A stretch of 64,000 nucleotides of DNA from contig NZ_LMXN01000004.1 of assembly GCF_001442615.1 (NCBI RefSeq), positions 1 to 64,000 on the forward strand, read 5' to 3'. Numbering within the stretch: the stretch's first letter is position 1; each line of letters opens with the position of its first letter. Below the pieces are notes generated by a model. The model saw nothing but the letters and a program-made list of their open reading frames with translations, ran no database searches and was not told the DNA's origin. Below are positions 33,655 through 43,071 of the stretch, one piece after another. The position numbers and the translations under genes are program-made. The DNA comes from Algoriphagus resistens (GTDB taxonomy: Bacteria; Bacteroidota; Bacteroidia; Cytophagales; Cyclobacteriaceae).

Positions 33655-34417
33655 ATGATAGTTAGTCCAATTGACAAAGGCTGGAAAATATACTTTCATA
33701 AAGCACATGCGCTACTGGCTATGAATATAGGACTTGCCTTAGACCGCAGCCTGTGGCCACTCCCAAAATATTGGGCTGCAGGAATTGAGAGCATCGGAGA
33801 GCATGACAACAACCAGCCAAAATGGAATGCCCGGGATAATCTCACTGAATCGGGAGCCCCGCTTGATTATCGCGAAAGGCAAAAAGTAAACTTAGACCAA
33901 GCCAATTCGGTACTTGAAAGTGTCAAATACAAATCGAGTTTTATGGTGTTAATGGTTTCGGCTCATTTCCAGAAACTATATGGTGATTCCAAGGAGCTGA
34001 AAGTCCAGAAGTTTTTGGAGCAACTGAATACCTCTTGCAATAAAATCATACAAAATCATGGATTTCAAAAAAAAAGTAGCACAGTGCTATCAATTTCTTA
34101 GATTCTGTGATGATCTCTCGCTTGCTTTATGTCAAAATGATTTCGAAAATCACAAAGAATCTTTGCAAATCGACCCCGTTTGTGGACAGCAAAAGATTTG
34201 CCTAACCCAATTGCCCAATGGGGAATTTGAGCTTGATCCTTGGCTTTTTGATGAAGAGAAGAAAGAATTTTATGCTGAATATTATGCCACCGATACGGAT
34301 TTTTATAGTGAAGATGAAGAGCTTAGAAATGATCTTGATTTACTTCAACCAATGGAAAAAAAATTCGTGTTTACCAAAAAAGGGCATAGCGCTATGCCCT
34401 TTTTTCCTGAAAACTGA
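33655..34417 (+). pseudogene. DUF3891 family protein, frameshifted at a nine-A run
   Basis: Two overlapping frames, 33655-34101 and 34058-34417, are the halves of one DUF3891 protein. The first holds the start MIVSPIDKGWKIYFHKAHALLA and the GEHDNNQPKWN stretch; the second holds QCYQFLRFCDDLSLALC, a continuation expected of this family. The shift is at A34067-34075: eight A's would join NHGFQKK to VAQCYQFL. It could be a real mutation, a phase-variable site, slippage or an assembly error. It lies 11 bases after the Y4yA-like gene and its 3' end overlaps a perfect terminator hairpin. The function of DUF3891 is unknown. Confidence 0.8.
34376..34405. terminator. Bidirectional terminator between the DUF3891 gene and susD
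   Basis: AAAAAAGGGCATAGC (34376-34390) and GCTATGCCCTTTTTT (34391-34405) form a perfect 15-bp palindrome with T-runs on both strands. It lies inside the last codons of DUF3891 (stop 34415-34417) and 16 bases after the susD stop at 34421, so it serves both convergent operons. Confidence 0.9.
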
Positions 34418-34420
34418 CAC

Positions 34421-35884
34421 TCAATAGCCTGGGTTCTGGTCACTTGGACTCATCGCTTCATTGAAATTGAGCTCTTCCAATGGTATAGGCCATAAATAAT
34501 GTTTTTCAGAAATCGTAATTCCTTTATTTCGCATTACAAATTCTTCTGCTCTTCCCGTTCTTTTCAAATCCAGCCAACGCTTGCCTTCAAATTGGGTTTC
34601 GTAGGCTTTTTCCTGTAGAATCAAATCTAGAAAATCATCTATAGTCAGCTCTCCCATTTCAAAGTCCATTTCTGATTCCATCATCGGGTCCAGCCCAAAT
34701 GCTCGGCGATGAACCTGGTTGACCGCTTCCAGATTATCTACAGTCAGCCCATCTACACGGGCGGAGGCTTCTGCATAGATGAGCAACAGTTCTGGATATC
34801 GGTAAACAGGAAGGTCATTTCCTGCACCAGTATTATCTACTGCTTGGGATTCAGCATATTTTCCATTAACAATAGTTGAATCTCCCAAACCAAAATCGAC
34901 AATTTGCCAAAGTCCTTTTCTTAAATCGCCATCCTCCCATTCTTTGTGAAAAGGATTAGTAGCATCTCCGTAGTGGGCATAAGCTCCCCCAAAATTGTAA
35001 AGCCCGGTGCTCGGATGGTTTAGAATCCACGGAAGACCATTCCCTTGACCTGTCTGTCTGGCAAATTTGAATGAAAATATTTCCTCGCTGGAAGAGATCA
35101 AAGCAGCTCCGAAAATCTTTTCCCGTATGTCATCCGCGGAAGAAATTTCCACCAATTGAAATTCCCCACCATCCATGACTTCCTGAGCTTTCATTTTTGC
35201 CATTTCATAGTCTTCTAGCTGAAGATAAACATCCGCCAACAGGGTTTTCGCTGACCATTGAGTAGGTCTACCAGATTCTGCAGCAGAAGAAGGAAGATAC
35301 ATTTCTGCATCTGCCAGATCAGCTAAGATTAAACCATAGACTTCAACTGGACTACTTTTAGGCACATCCTTTTCCTCTATATTTAGCTCAGTACGAAGAG
35401 GCACCCCACCCCAGTTTCTCACCAGATCAAAGTAAGTGAGCGCTCTAAGAAATTTAGCCTCCGCAGCATAACTGTTTATTTCCTCTTCTGTCAGTATTTC
35501 ACTAAGTGGTGCCTTTTGAATGACAATATTGGCATTTCGGATACCTTGGTAGAAGCTATTCCACCTTTCGGCAGCAGTATTTATATTCGTGGGATTGAAC
35601 CCATCAAAGTCATTATACTGAGCGCGGCTTCCCCTTCCATATCCCCAGTCTGTGTGTGCACTTAGAACTGCTACCTGTTCTGATCTCACCATCCGCAATG
35701 GGAAATAAATGGCGTTTGTAGCTGCATCAAAATCGGATTTGCTTTGGTAGAAATTCTCTGTAACAATTGTTTTAGGCTCTTCTTCCAACAGATCGCTACA
35801 AGAACTCACTAAACCCCCAACAGCTAAAACACCGGCTATCAGAAGTTTTGAATTTAGTAATCTATAGTTTTTTAACGTTTTCAT
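34421..35884 (-). CDS. SusD/RagB-family nutrient-binding lipoprotein
   Basis: 487 residues. Signal with lipobox LVSSC (Cys29); SusD-like N-terminal domain (about 40-200, TPR helices), then RagB/SusD C-terminal region (YRYPELLLIYAEASARV, about 313-330; LDLILQEKAYETQFEGKRWLDLKRTGRAEEFV). It forms the lid over the SusC-like porin and binds the ligand at the cell surface. It starts 19 bases after the SusC gene. The substrate cannot be read from the window, since no glycoside hydrolase or sulfatase is adjacent. Confidence 0.95.
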   Translation of the reverse strand: MKTLKNYRLLNSKLLIAGVLAVGGLVSSCSDLLEEEPKTIVTENFYQSKSDFDAATNAIYFPLRMVRSEQVAVLSAHTDWGYGRGSRAQYNDFDGFNPTNINTAAERWNSFYQGIRNANIVIQKAPLSEILTEEEINSYAAEAKFLRALTYFDLVRNWGGVPLRTELNIEEKDVPKSSPVEVYGLILADLADAEMYLPSSAAESGRPTQWSAKTLLADVYLQLEDYEMAKMKAQEVMDGGEFQLVEISSADDIREKIFGAALISSSEEIFSFKFARQTGQGNGLPWILNHPSTGLYNFGGAYAHYGDATNPFHKEWEDGDLRKGLWQIVDFGLGDSTIVNGKYAESQAVDNTGAGNDLPVYRYPELLLIYAEASARVDGLTVDNLEAVNQVHRRAFGLDPMMESEMDFEMGELTIDDFLDLILQEKAYETQFEGKRWLDLKRTGRAEEFVMRNKGITISEKHYLWPIPLEELNFNEAMSPSDQNPGY

Positions 35885-35902
35885 GGCTTAGTTCTTTGAG
35901 GG

Positions 35903-38900
35903 TTAAAAAGTCGCGTTTAGACCTATGGTATAAGACTTCGGAATCGGATAGCTGAAGTGGTCAATTCCCATCCTATTATCCGCCCCTTTGCTGTTTACTT
36001 CAGGATCCCACCAGGAGTAATTGGTGAAAGTCAGCAGATTCTGACCACTGGCATAGACTCTGAGACTTTGAAGAAATTTACCCTGGGAGTTTTTTAGAGG
36101 GAAATTATAGGCCAATAGCACGTTTTTTAGTCTTAAGTAAGAGCCATCTTCAACAAATCTATCAGACACACGGGCAGTAGCACTTCTACTGATCCTTGGG
36201 TATTTTGCATCTGTATTTTGTGGAGTCCAGTGATCAAGTAGCACGTCTTCTGGCATATTCAACCCCTGTCCATAATCCATTGTGCTTGAGATCGCGCTTA
36301 CATTCATGATATCGTTCCCTTTGCTTCCCTGAAAGAAAAGATCCAGTTGGAATCCTTTGAAACTCATGTTGGAATTGAAGCCATAGATAAAGTCCGGATT
36401 AGGATTACCGATGTAAGTTTTGTCATCCTCTGAGATTTCCCCATCGTTGTTCAGATCTTTGTATTTAATAGCCCCGGTTTCGGTATAACCATCTTCCTGA
36501 TATCCCCAAAACTGTCCCAAAGGTCTTCCTTCTTCCATTATTGAAAAATTATCAGCAACTGTGATCACATTGATGAAATTGGTAAGGATAGGTTGTCCTT
36601 CATTCAGGCTCAATACCCTATTTCGGTTGAAAGAGATATTCCCATCCACGCTCCACCGGAAATCTGAGTTTAGAACTTGGGCAAATAGACTTAACTCTAC
36701 CCCTTTATTTTCTATGGAACCCACATTATCTATTGTCGTCGTGTAGCCAAAAGAACTAGGTAGACGGACTGTACTTAGTAAATCATCGGTGGTTTTAATA
36801 TAATAATCCGCTCCTAACACAACACGGTCCTGCCAAAGTCCCAAATCCAAACCGAGATCAAATTGCTCGGTAGTCTCCCACTTCAAATCCCCTGGAAGTG
36901 TGGAGCCTGGTGCAAGAAAATTATATAACTCATCTCCGAAGACAGTATATCCCGGAAATAGCCTGTTTAACGTAGCATATGGATCAATCGCCTGTGATCC
37001 CGTAAGCCCCCAACTTGAGCGGATTTTCAACGTGGAAACAACTTCCTGGCTTTTCATAAATTCCTCTTCAGATACTTTCCAGGCGATGGCTCCAGATGGA
37101 AAATAACCCCACTTATTTCCTTCACTATATCTAGAAGATCCATCAGCCCGGAAAGATGCTGTCAGGAGGTATTTATTGGCAAAACCATAATTCACTCTTC
37201 CCAAATATGAAAACAAAACTGAATTTGAATAGCCAGAGGTAGGGATGCCTGGTGTCTCCGCAGCACCAAGATTGTCTGTCTGGTAAAGATCACTCAGGAA
37301 TCCTGCACCACTTCCCGCCAGAAACTTAGTGGTAAAATCCTGGTATGTCAGCCCTGCCAATACATTTAAATCATGCTTTTCATTGAAGACCTTTGCATAG
37401 GTAATTGTATTCTCATTCAGCCGACTAACATACTGACTGGTGGTAATACTTGCGTTCCCATTACTATTGATGAAGTTTCTGCTCCTGTAGTTATCTGTTC
37501 TGTCATCACGGTTTTCAATACCACCAGATACTTTGATCGTGAGCTCTGGTATTGGATTGTAGCTAATAGCAGCATTGGCCAAAACCACATTTGCCGTGAC
37601 CACTGATGATTGTTCATTGATAAAATAAAGTGGGTTAACCAAATCCGGTGAGATGAAAGGAAAATCATCTGTTAGATTATTTATAGTACCATCAGAAGTA
37701 TAGGGGGCTGAAAGCGGGGAAGCTACTAATGCAGCACCGATCATGCTCGCACCTCTTGAGCCACCTTCGCTATCCCTTCTTGCTGTGACTAATTTGCTTA
37801 GTGTACTGTTAAAATCGACACTGAATTTGTCACTGATTTTGTGGTTAACATTGGATCTGATCGAGTATCTGTCATAATCAGAGCCCTTGATAATACCATC
37901 TTGCTGAAAGATACTTCCCCCAACCAAAAATTGGGTATTCTCACCTCCCCCAGAGATACTAAGTGATGTATTTTTGATCGGAGCTTGTTGGAAAACTTCA
38001 TCCTGCCAATCCGTCCCTTCTCCAAAACCACTGACTTCAGCATCTGTAAAATAAGGTTCCAGCCCATCATTTTCAGCTTGAATATTCATCAGCTGAGCAT
38101 ATTGGCTTCCATTCATCAGGTCCAGTTTTTCTCTCAATGTCTGCACACTATACGCAGCATCAAACTCCACTACTGTTCCAGCCCCGCTACCACTTTTGGT
38201 TGTGATTAATACTACACCATTTGCACCTCTGGAGCCGTAAATTGCTGTAGCCGACGCATCTTTAAGAATTTCAATACTTGCTATATCTGAGTTATTCAGG
38301 TTGGTAGGATTTCCGGAGAAAGGGAAACCATCAATCACATAAAGTGGATCATTATCTCCCTGAATAGAATTTGCTCCCCGGATTCTGACCGAGACACCAC
38401 CTCCCGGAGAACCATTATTCTGGATTACCTGAACACCGGGGGCACGCCCATTTAGCGATTGGAGCACATTGGAGGTGGGAAAAGCATTCAATTCACCTGA
38501 ATTTACCTGGGCCACAGAACCGGTAAGATCTGCTCTGCGGGCAGAGCCATACCCAATCACTACCACCTCATCCAATTCTTGATCATCGCTGGACAGTATC
38601 ACATCTAGAGTAGTCTGGTTTCCAAGCTCTACTTCTTTGGACTGAAAGCCCAAAAATGAAAATACCAGCACGACTCCGTCCTGGTCTGCTGGTATTGGTA
38701 TGCTATAGTTTCCCGAATCGTCAGAGATAGCTCCTGTATCTGTTCCTTTAATCTGTACTGTTGCTCCAGGTAAAGGGCTTCCATCTGAATCTTTAATTGT
38801 ACCTGTAACAACTCCCTCTGAGGACTCGGCAGAAGGAGGGGGGATTGTATCTCGCGTAGGCACAGTGTCTTGGAGATAACGTGGCGGATTGCTTTCTGCT

Positions 38901-38971
38901 AGCGTTTCAAGGGAAAGTCCTATTCCCAACGAAATACTAACCAGGATAATGAAGGTTGGAATCTTTTTCAT
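35903..38971 (-). CDS. SusC/RagA-family TonB-linked outer membrane transporter
   Basis: 1022 residues from ATG 38971; the eight-codon upstream extension is outside the signal peptide. Signal peptide (about 1-25), carboxypeptidase-regulatory-like domain (VVTGTIKDSDGSPLPGATVQIKGT, about 53-130), TonB box-like EVVVIGYGSARRADLTG, plug domain (NVLQSLNGRAPGVQV, about 165-260) and a long beta-barrel to the C-terminal SKGADNR..TIGLNATF. It lacks the STN domain of FecI-regulated transporters, and no anti-sigma/ECF sigma pair is nearby. It imports a TonB-dependent substrate with the SusD lipoprotein downstream. Confidence 0.95.
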   Translation of the reverse strand: MKKIPTFIILVSISLGIGLSLETLAESNPPRYLQDTVPTRDTIPPPSAESSEGVVTGTIKDSDGSPLPGATVQIKGTDTGAISDDSGNYSIPIPADQDGVVLVFSFLGFQSKEVELGNQTTLDVILSSDDQELDEVVVIGYGSARRADLTGSVAQVNSGELNAFPTSNVLQSLNGRAPGVQVIQNNGSPGGGVSVRIRGANSIQGDNDPLYVIDGFPFSGNPTNLNNSDIASIEILKDASATAIYGSRGANGVVLITTKSGSGAGTVVEFDAAYSVQTLREKLDLMNGSQYAQLMNIQAENDGLEPYFTDAEVSGFGEGTDWQDEVFQQAPIKNTSLSISGGGENTQFLVGGSIFQQDGIIKGSDYDRYSIRSNVNHKISDKFSVDFNSTLSKLVTARRDSEGGSRGASMIGAALVASPLSAPYTSDGTINNLTDDFPFISPDLVNPLYFINEQSSVVTANVVLANAAISYNPIPELTIKVSGGIENRDDRTDNYRSRNFINSNGNASITTSQYVSRLNENTITYAKVFNEKHDLNVLAGLTYQDFTTKFLAGSGAGFLSDLYQTDNLGAAETPGIPTSGYSNSVLFSYLGRVNYGFANKYLLTASFRADGSSRYSEGNKWGYFPSGAIAWKVSEEEFMKSQEVVSTLKIRSSWGLTGSQAIDPYATLNRLFPGYTVFGDELYNFLAPGSTLPGDLKWETTEQFDLGLDLGLWQDRVVLGADYYIKTTDDLLSTVRLPSSFGYTTTIDNVGSIENKGVELSLFAQVLNSDFRWSVDGNISFNRNRVLSLNEGQPILTNFINVITVADNFSIMEEGRPLGQFWGYQEDGYTETGAIKYKDLNNDGEISEDDKTYIGNPNPDFIYGFNSNMSFKGFQLDLFFQGSKGNDIMNVSAISSTMDYGQGLNMPEDVLLDHWTPQNTDAKYPRISRSATARVSDRFVEDGSYLRLKNVLLAYNFPLKNSQGKFLQSLRVYASGQNLLTFTNYSWWDPEVNSKGADNRMGIDHFSYPIPKSYTIGLNATF

Positions 38972-39225
38972 AGTTGGTTGGTCAAAATGAAACAATTGTG
39001 GGGTATTGTGCCATTTTTAAGATCAACTACTATTCCAGTATTACGCCTAAACTATAGGTGCCCCTGATTCCTTCAATTAACAGTTTTTACCGTAGAGCAG
39101 GATTAAAATCTGATAATTGCCAACTTACCCAGTTCCCGTCAAATCATCAGTATGTGGATTATTGACCTCATACTGTCCTTATCAAAGCCTGGAACACACG
39201 AAGGATCACCCCAGGGATTTTTCCA

Positions 39226-40074
39226 CTATCCTCCGATTATTTCTCCACCATTTACATGGATAAACTGACCAGTGATATAAGAACTGTCTTCACCCGCCAA
39301 GAAAACATAGGCAGGAGCTACCTCACTGGGTTGACCCGCTCTCTGCAAAGCAGTGTCTTGGCCAAACTTGGTAACATCATCAAACGTGGCAGGAATCAAG
39401 GGAGTCCATATAGGCCCGGGCGCCACTCCATTTACGCGTATTTTATCCTTGGCTAACATCAACGCTAAGGAGCGGGTAAAACCTACAATTGCTCCTTTGG
39501 TACTGGCATAATCCACCAAATGCTCACTGCCCCGATAGGTGGTCACCGAACTGGTATTGATTATAGTATCTCCTTCTTTGAAATGTGGAACAGCCAATTT
39601 TGCCATATGGAAATATGCGAAAATATTTGTCTCGAAAGTCTCGTGAAGCTGCTTTGTAGTGATGGATGCCAGCTCATTTTTGGGAAACTGAACAGCTGCA
39701 TTGTTTACCAAAATATTTATCCCGCCCAATTCCTTCACACACTGGTTTAGTGCCTTTTTGCAAAAGCTCTCCGACTTGAGGTCACCTTCGATAAGCAAGC
39801 ATTTTCTCCCTTCCTGTACTACCATCTTTTTTGTGTCCTCTGCATCCTTATCTTCACTGAGGTAAATTATAGCCACATCCGCTCCCTCACGGGCAAAATG
39901 GACTGCGACACTTCTACCGATACCGCTATCTCCTCCCGTAATAAGTGCTACTTTATTTTTCAGTTTTCCGCTGCCCTTATATCCCTTTCGGATCACTTCC
40001 GGAACTGGTTTCATTTTACTTTGCCTACCGGGCAGGGACTGCTTCTGGTCTTCAAATTCAGTTGGTCGTTTCAT
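39226..40074 (-). CDS. SDR-family oxidoreductase (general stress, YghA/YhxC-like)
   Basis: 282 residues. An N-terminal arm rich in Gln/Lys/Pro (about 1-37) is typical of YhxC/YghA-type SDRs. Then the NAD(P) loop TGGDSGIGRS (about 47-56), NNAA (about 126-129), catalytic Ser in NTSSVTTYRGS (about 170-180), Tyr and Lys in YASTKGA (about 188-194), and a C-terminal GQFIHVNGGEIIGG. The substrate is unknown. The related B. subtilis and E. coli enzymes are stress-induced. It precedes the Rho_N gene on the same strand. Confidence 0.9.
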   Translation of the reverse strand: MKRPTEFEDQKQSLPGRQSKMKPVPEVIRKGYKGSGKLKNKVALITGGDSGIGRSVAVHFAREGADVAIIYLSEDKDAEDTKKMVVQEGRKCLLIEGDLKSESFCKKALNQCVKELGGINILVNNAAVQFPKNELASITTKQLHETFETNIFAYFHMAKLAVPHFKEGDTIINTSSVTTYRGSEHLVDYASTKGAIVGFTRSLALMLAKDKIRVNGVAPGPIWTPLIPATFDDVTKFGQDTALQRAGQPSEVAPAYVFLAGEDSSYITGQFIHVNGGEIIGG

Positions 40075-40106
40075 GGTGTAAGTGGTTTAGTCAGGTAAGA
40101 TTTAAC

Positions 40107-40355
40107 TCAGGAATTTCTCAAAGCAGAGATCAGCTCTTTCTTCGTCATTTTGCTACGTCCCCCGATTCCTACTTCTTTGGCTTTGTCATATAATTCCTGT
40201 TTTGATCTGTCTTCGTAGTCTTCCGCTTTGCCGCCTTTTTTGCCCGAATCGGGAGTATTTGCAATACGGGCAGCCTTGGTTTTACTCATTCCATCTTTGC
40301 GTAGTGCCTCGTATTTTTCATCATTTTTGATCTGTGGGCCATGGTCTTTTGTCAT
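40107..40355 (-). CDS. Small Rho_N/SAP-domain protein (DUF7218-like)
   Basis: 82 residues. The opening TKDHGPQIKNDEKYEALRKDGMSKTKAARIANTP is a conserved N-terminal block of this small family. The C-terminal ~35 residues (KQELYDKAKEVGIGGRSKMTKKELISALR) form a helix-extended-loop-helix Rho_N or SAP-like nucleic-acid-binding domain. The family is often found with stress proteins. It starts upstream of the SDR gene on the minus strand and may share its transcript. Confidence 0.8.
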   Translation of the reverse strand: MTKDHGPQIKNDEKYEALRKDGMSKTKAARIANTPDSGKKGGKAEDYEDRSKQELYDKAKEVGIGGRSKMTKKELISALRNS

Positions 40356-40562
40356 GATTTCTACAGTTTAAAGTTATATAATGTGTTTTTTTGGATGTCT
40401 CAAAGCCACTTTGCAAATTGGCTTTTGCTCTGGCATTCAAGTATCCATCCTATTTTAACTCATAAAAAATGCCGAAATCAGCAAGTCGCTTTCGCGGAAT
40501 CAAACTGATTTTGGCAGCTCAATTGATCAAAGGTTAAGTTCTGGCTTATAGTATAAACAGGT

Positions 40563-41021
40563 ATGAAAATCAAATTGATTCAGGAATTCAAGGAGTTCGC
40601 AGTAAAGGGAAACATGATCGATATCGCGATCGGTGTAATAATAGGGGCAGCATTTAACAAAGTAGTTGATGTATTGGTAAAGGAAATTTTCCTACCCCCA
40701 CTTTCATTCCTTACAAATGGAATCAATTGGGAAAATAAAAAAATCGTTTTGCGCGAGTCGGTGACAGTTGAAGGTGTTACCCATCCTGAGGAAATAGCTA
40801 TTGGCTATGGAAAATTGCTTGAGGCAAGTGTGGATTTTCTGATCATTGGATTCACCGTTTTCCTTGTCGTAAAGCTGATGAACTCCATACGAAAGAAAGC
40901 TGAAGACCCAAAAAATCAAACTGTCACGACTCCAAAAAATATTGAATTGCTCAGTAAAATAACTGAGTTGTTGGAAAAGCAAGTTCAGCTTTTAGAAAGA
41001 AAAAACAGAAAGCCAGATTAG
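40563..41021 (+). CDS. mscL: Large-conductance mechanosensitive channel MscL
   Basis: 152 residues. N-terminal amphipathic helix FKEFAVKGNMIDIAIGVIIGAAFNKVVDVLV (about 9-39) is the first pore helix region with the family's GxxxG packing. The periplasmic loop spans about 50-90, the second membrane helix about 92-112, and the C-terminal cytoplasmic coil about 120-150. It opens on hypo-osmotic shock to release solutes. Transcribed alone, next to a putative stress set. Confidence 0.95.
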   Translation: MKIKLIQEFKEFAVKGNMIDIAIGVIIGAAFNKVVDVLVKEIFLPPLSFLTNGINWENKKIVLRESVTVEGVTHPEEIAIGYGKLLEASVDFLIIGFTVFLVVKLMNSIRKKAEDPKNQTVTTPKNIELLSKITELLEKQVQLLERKNRKPD

Positions 41022-41106
41022 AAGTAAGGAATAATAAGGATCGATGGGAAAGAGAAAAGCCCCCCAACTGTTTAATCAGTGGTCTTCACGCTGGCTATTC
41101 CGGATG

Positions 41107-42351
41107 TTACTCGTATCGCAACGATTCAATAGGATCCAATTTGGAAGCTTTGAATGCTGGAAAATAACCCGACATCAATCCTACTACAATACAAATCCCG
41201 AAGGCCACTATCATCCAGAGCCAAGGAATAAGGAAACCTCCTACTCCAATCACCAAAGCGATAATATTGCCTATGGAAATCCCTAAAATTACGCCCATAG
41301 CCCCTCCCAAGATACAGATCATAATTGCCTCAAGAAGGAATTGCTGCCTGATTCTAAGCGGTGTAGCGCCTAATGCCTTTCTGATACCAATCTCTCTGGT
41401 ACGCTCAGTCACCGATACAAGCATGATATTCATCAAACCTATTGAAGCGCCTAACAAGGTAATAAAACCAATACCAAAACCACCCATTCTCAGATATCCG
41501 GCGACTTCTTCCAGGCTTTCTGCCACAGACTCACTTTTGGTCAAGTCAAATGAATTCTCTTGTGCAACCCGATCTTGTCGGATTTCTCTCATCATGCCGA
41601 TTGCTTGTCCCATTTCATAATCTATCCGCTCAGGGCCAGATGCAACTCCTGTTACATTGTAATTAAAATTGCCCATTTGATCCAAACGGCTGGCGTTTTG
41701 TATAGGAAGCAAAATCTGTCTATCAGCTCCAGAATCTTGTCCCACACCTCCCTGCTTTTCCAAAACTCCTACTATCGTATATGGGCGTCCTAATACTGTG
41801 ATTTTTTGGTTTAACGGATCTTCATTTCCTTCAAAAAGTGTAGTAGCCAATTCTTCCCCAATTATACAAACATTGTAGCCGTTCTGAACTTCCATTGATG
41901 TGAAATTTCTGCCTGACCCCAGCTTCATGGCTTTAATACTCAAATAGTTTTCATCACCGCCGCGAATACGCACATTCGGATTGGTGGTTTTAGATCCTCG
42001 CTTAATCTCTGCAGCTCCTGTGACCGATACAAATACCGTGGAAATTCCCACACTACTATACTTTTCTTTGAAATCCATCACCTCTCTAAAGGTAAGCTTT
42101 GGATATGTTTTCTCTGTTTTACCGTCCTGAATCGCTCTTCCTCCACTAAATCCTTTGTTCCTGATATCAAATGAGTTTGCCCCAAGACCAGAAAAACTGT
42201 CTGCGATCTGGGTTTTTATCCCATCTATAGCGGTCAACATCCCGACCAGAGATGAGATACCGATAGCAATGATAGCTCCTGTAAGAATCGTTCTTAAAAG
42301 ATTTACTTTTATTGAGCGTATCGCTTCACGTACATTTTCGATCAAATTCAT
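41107..42351 (-). CDS. MacB/FtsX-like ABC transporter permease
   Basis: 414 residues. N-terminal membrane helix (about 18-45), periplasmic MacB_PCD domain (about 50-270), three C-terminal membrane helices (about 285-400) forming the FtsX domain with [49 protein letters not shown]. Such permeases act in lipoprotein release, antibiotic export or cell wall signalling. The ATP-binding subunit is not adjacent, so it must pair with an ATPase encoded elsewhere. Confidence 0.9.
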   Translation of the reverse strand: MNLIENVREAIRSIKVNLLRTILTGAIIAIGISSLVGMLTAIDGIKTQIADSFSGLGANSFDIRNKGFSGGRAIQDGKTEKTYPKLTFREVMDFKEKYSSVGISTVFVSVTGAAEIKRGSKTTNPNVRIRGGDENYLSIKAMKLGSGRNFTSMEVQNGYNVCIIGEELATTLFEGNEDPLNQKITVLGRPYTIVGVLEKQGGVGQDSGADRQILLPIQNASRLDQMGNFNYNVTGVASGPERIDYEMGQAIGMMREIRQDRVAQENSFDLTKSESVAESLEEVAGYLRMGGFGIGFITLLGASIGLMNIMLVSVTERTREIGIRKALGATPLRIRQQFLLEAIMICILGGAMGVILGISIGNIIALVIGVGGFLIPWLWMIVAFGICIVVGLMSGYFPAFKASKLDPIESLRYE

Positions 42352-42457
42352 AGTGTGTTCATAATGGAACGGATTTATTGCGCAATTGCGCCAAGCTATC
42401 TCAATTATAAATAATTACCGGGGAAATGACTATTCGACTAGAAAATTTAAGATAAAC

Positions 42458-43069
42458 TCAGTGAATTCTGTCGCCCCTAATCTCAAGACTGTTCATCACT
42501 TCAGCTTCAAAACTTAACCATTCCTGCCATCGCTTATTCACGCGCTTCGGATCTTCATACTTTCTGGCCAGCTCGATAAATGTAACATAGTGCCCCGCTT
42601 CGGATATCATCAGTTCATAATAGAATTTCTGCAATTCCTGATCTTCCAAATGAGCAGAAAGTAATTTAAACCGCTCACAACTTCTTGCTTCTATCAATGC
42701 ATTCATCAGCAATTGCTCCGTGAGTTGCTGCATTCTGCTGCCTCCTTTTTTTACAAAATTGGCTAGTTGAATAACATATTCGTCCTTTCTGGGAAAACCG
42801 AATTTCAGCTTTCTCCTGCGGATCTGTTCAAGTACACGCTCAAAATGCCCCCATTCTTCCGCTACAATAGGTGTCAGCGTATCAACTAATTCCTCCAAAT
42901 CGTTGAAGCGTAAAATCAGGCTGATACAAGAAGATGCAGCTTTTTGCTCACAGTAGGCGTGATCAGTAAGCACATCTTCCAGCTGCATCTCTGCGATACC
43001 CGCCCACCGGGGATCTGTCGGAAGCTTCAGGTGCAGCATTTTCTGTCTGGTACTTTCTTCCCAACTCAT
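42458..43069 (-). CDS. miaE: tRNA-(ms2io6A)-hydroxylase MiaE-like
   Basis: 203 residues. Ferritin-like di-iron enzyme: DHAYCEQKAASSCISL (about 34-49), EEWGHFERVLEQI (about 70-82, EExxH type ligands), NALIEARSCERFKLL (about 123-137) and SEAGHYVTFIELA (about 156-168). The four helices and Glu/His spacing match MiaE, which hydroxylates ms2i6A at tRNA position 37. Last gene of the lpxK-porin-miaE operon; it starts two bases before the porin stop gap. Interesting beside mtaB, another position-37 modification enzyme, 33 kb away. Confidence 0.88.
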   Translation of the reverse strand: MSWEESTRQKMLHLKLPTDPRWAGIAEMQLEDVLTDHAYCEQKAASSCISLILRFNDLEELVDTLTPIVAEEWGHFERVLEQIRRRKLKFGFPRKDEYVIQLANFVKKGGSRMQQLTEQLLMNALIEARSCERFKLLSAHLEDQELQKFYYELMISEAGHYVTFIELARKYEDPKRVNKRWQEWLSFEAEVMNSLEIRGDRIH

Positions 43070-43071
43070 AA

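Noticed and set aside
34058-34417. Second DUF3891 frame as a separate gene
   Set aside because: It begins inside the first frame at a nine-A run and its content is the natural C-terminal continuation of the same family, so I treat both as one frameshifted gene.
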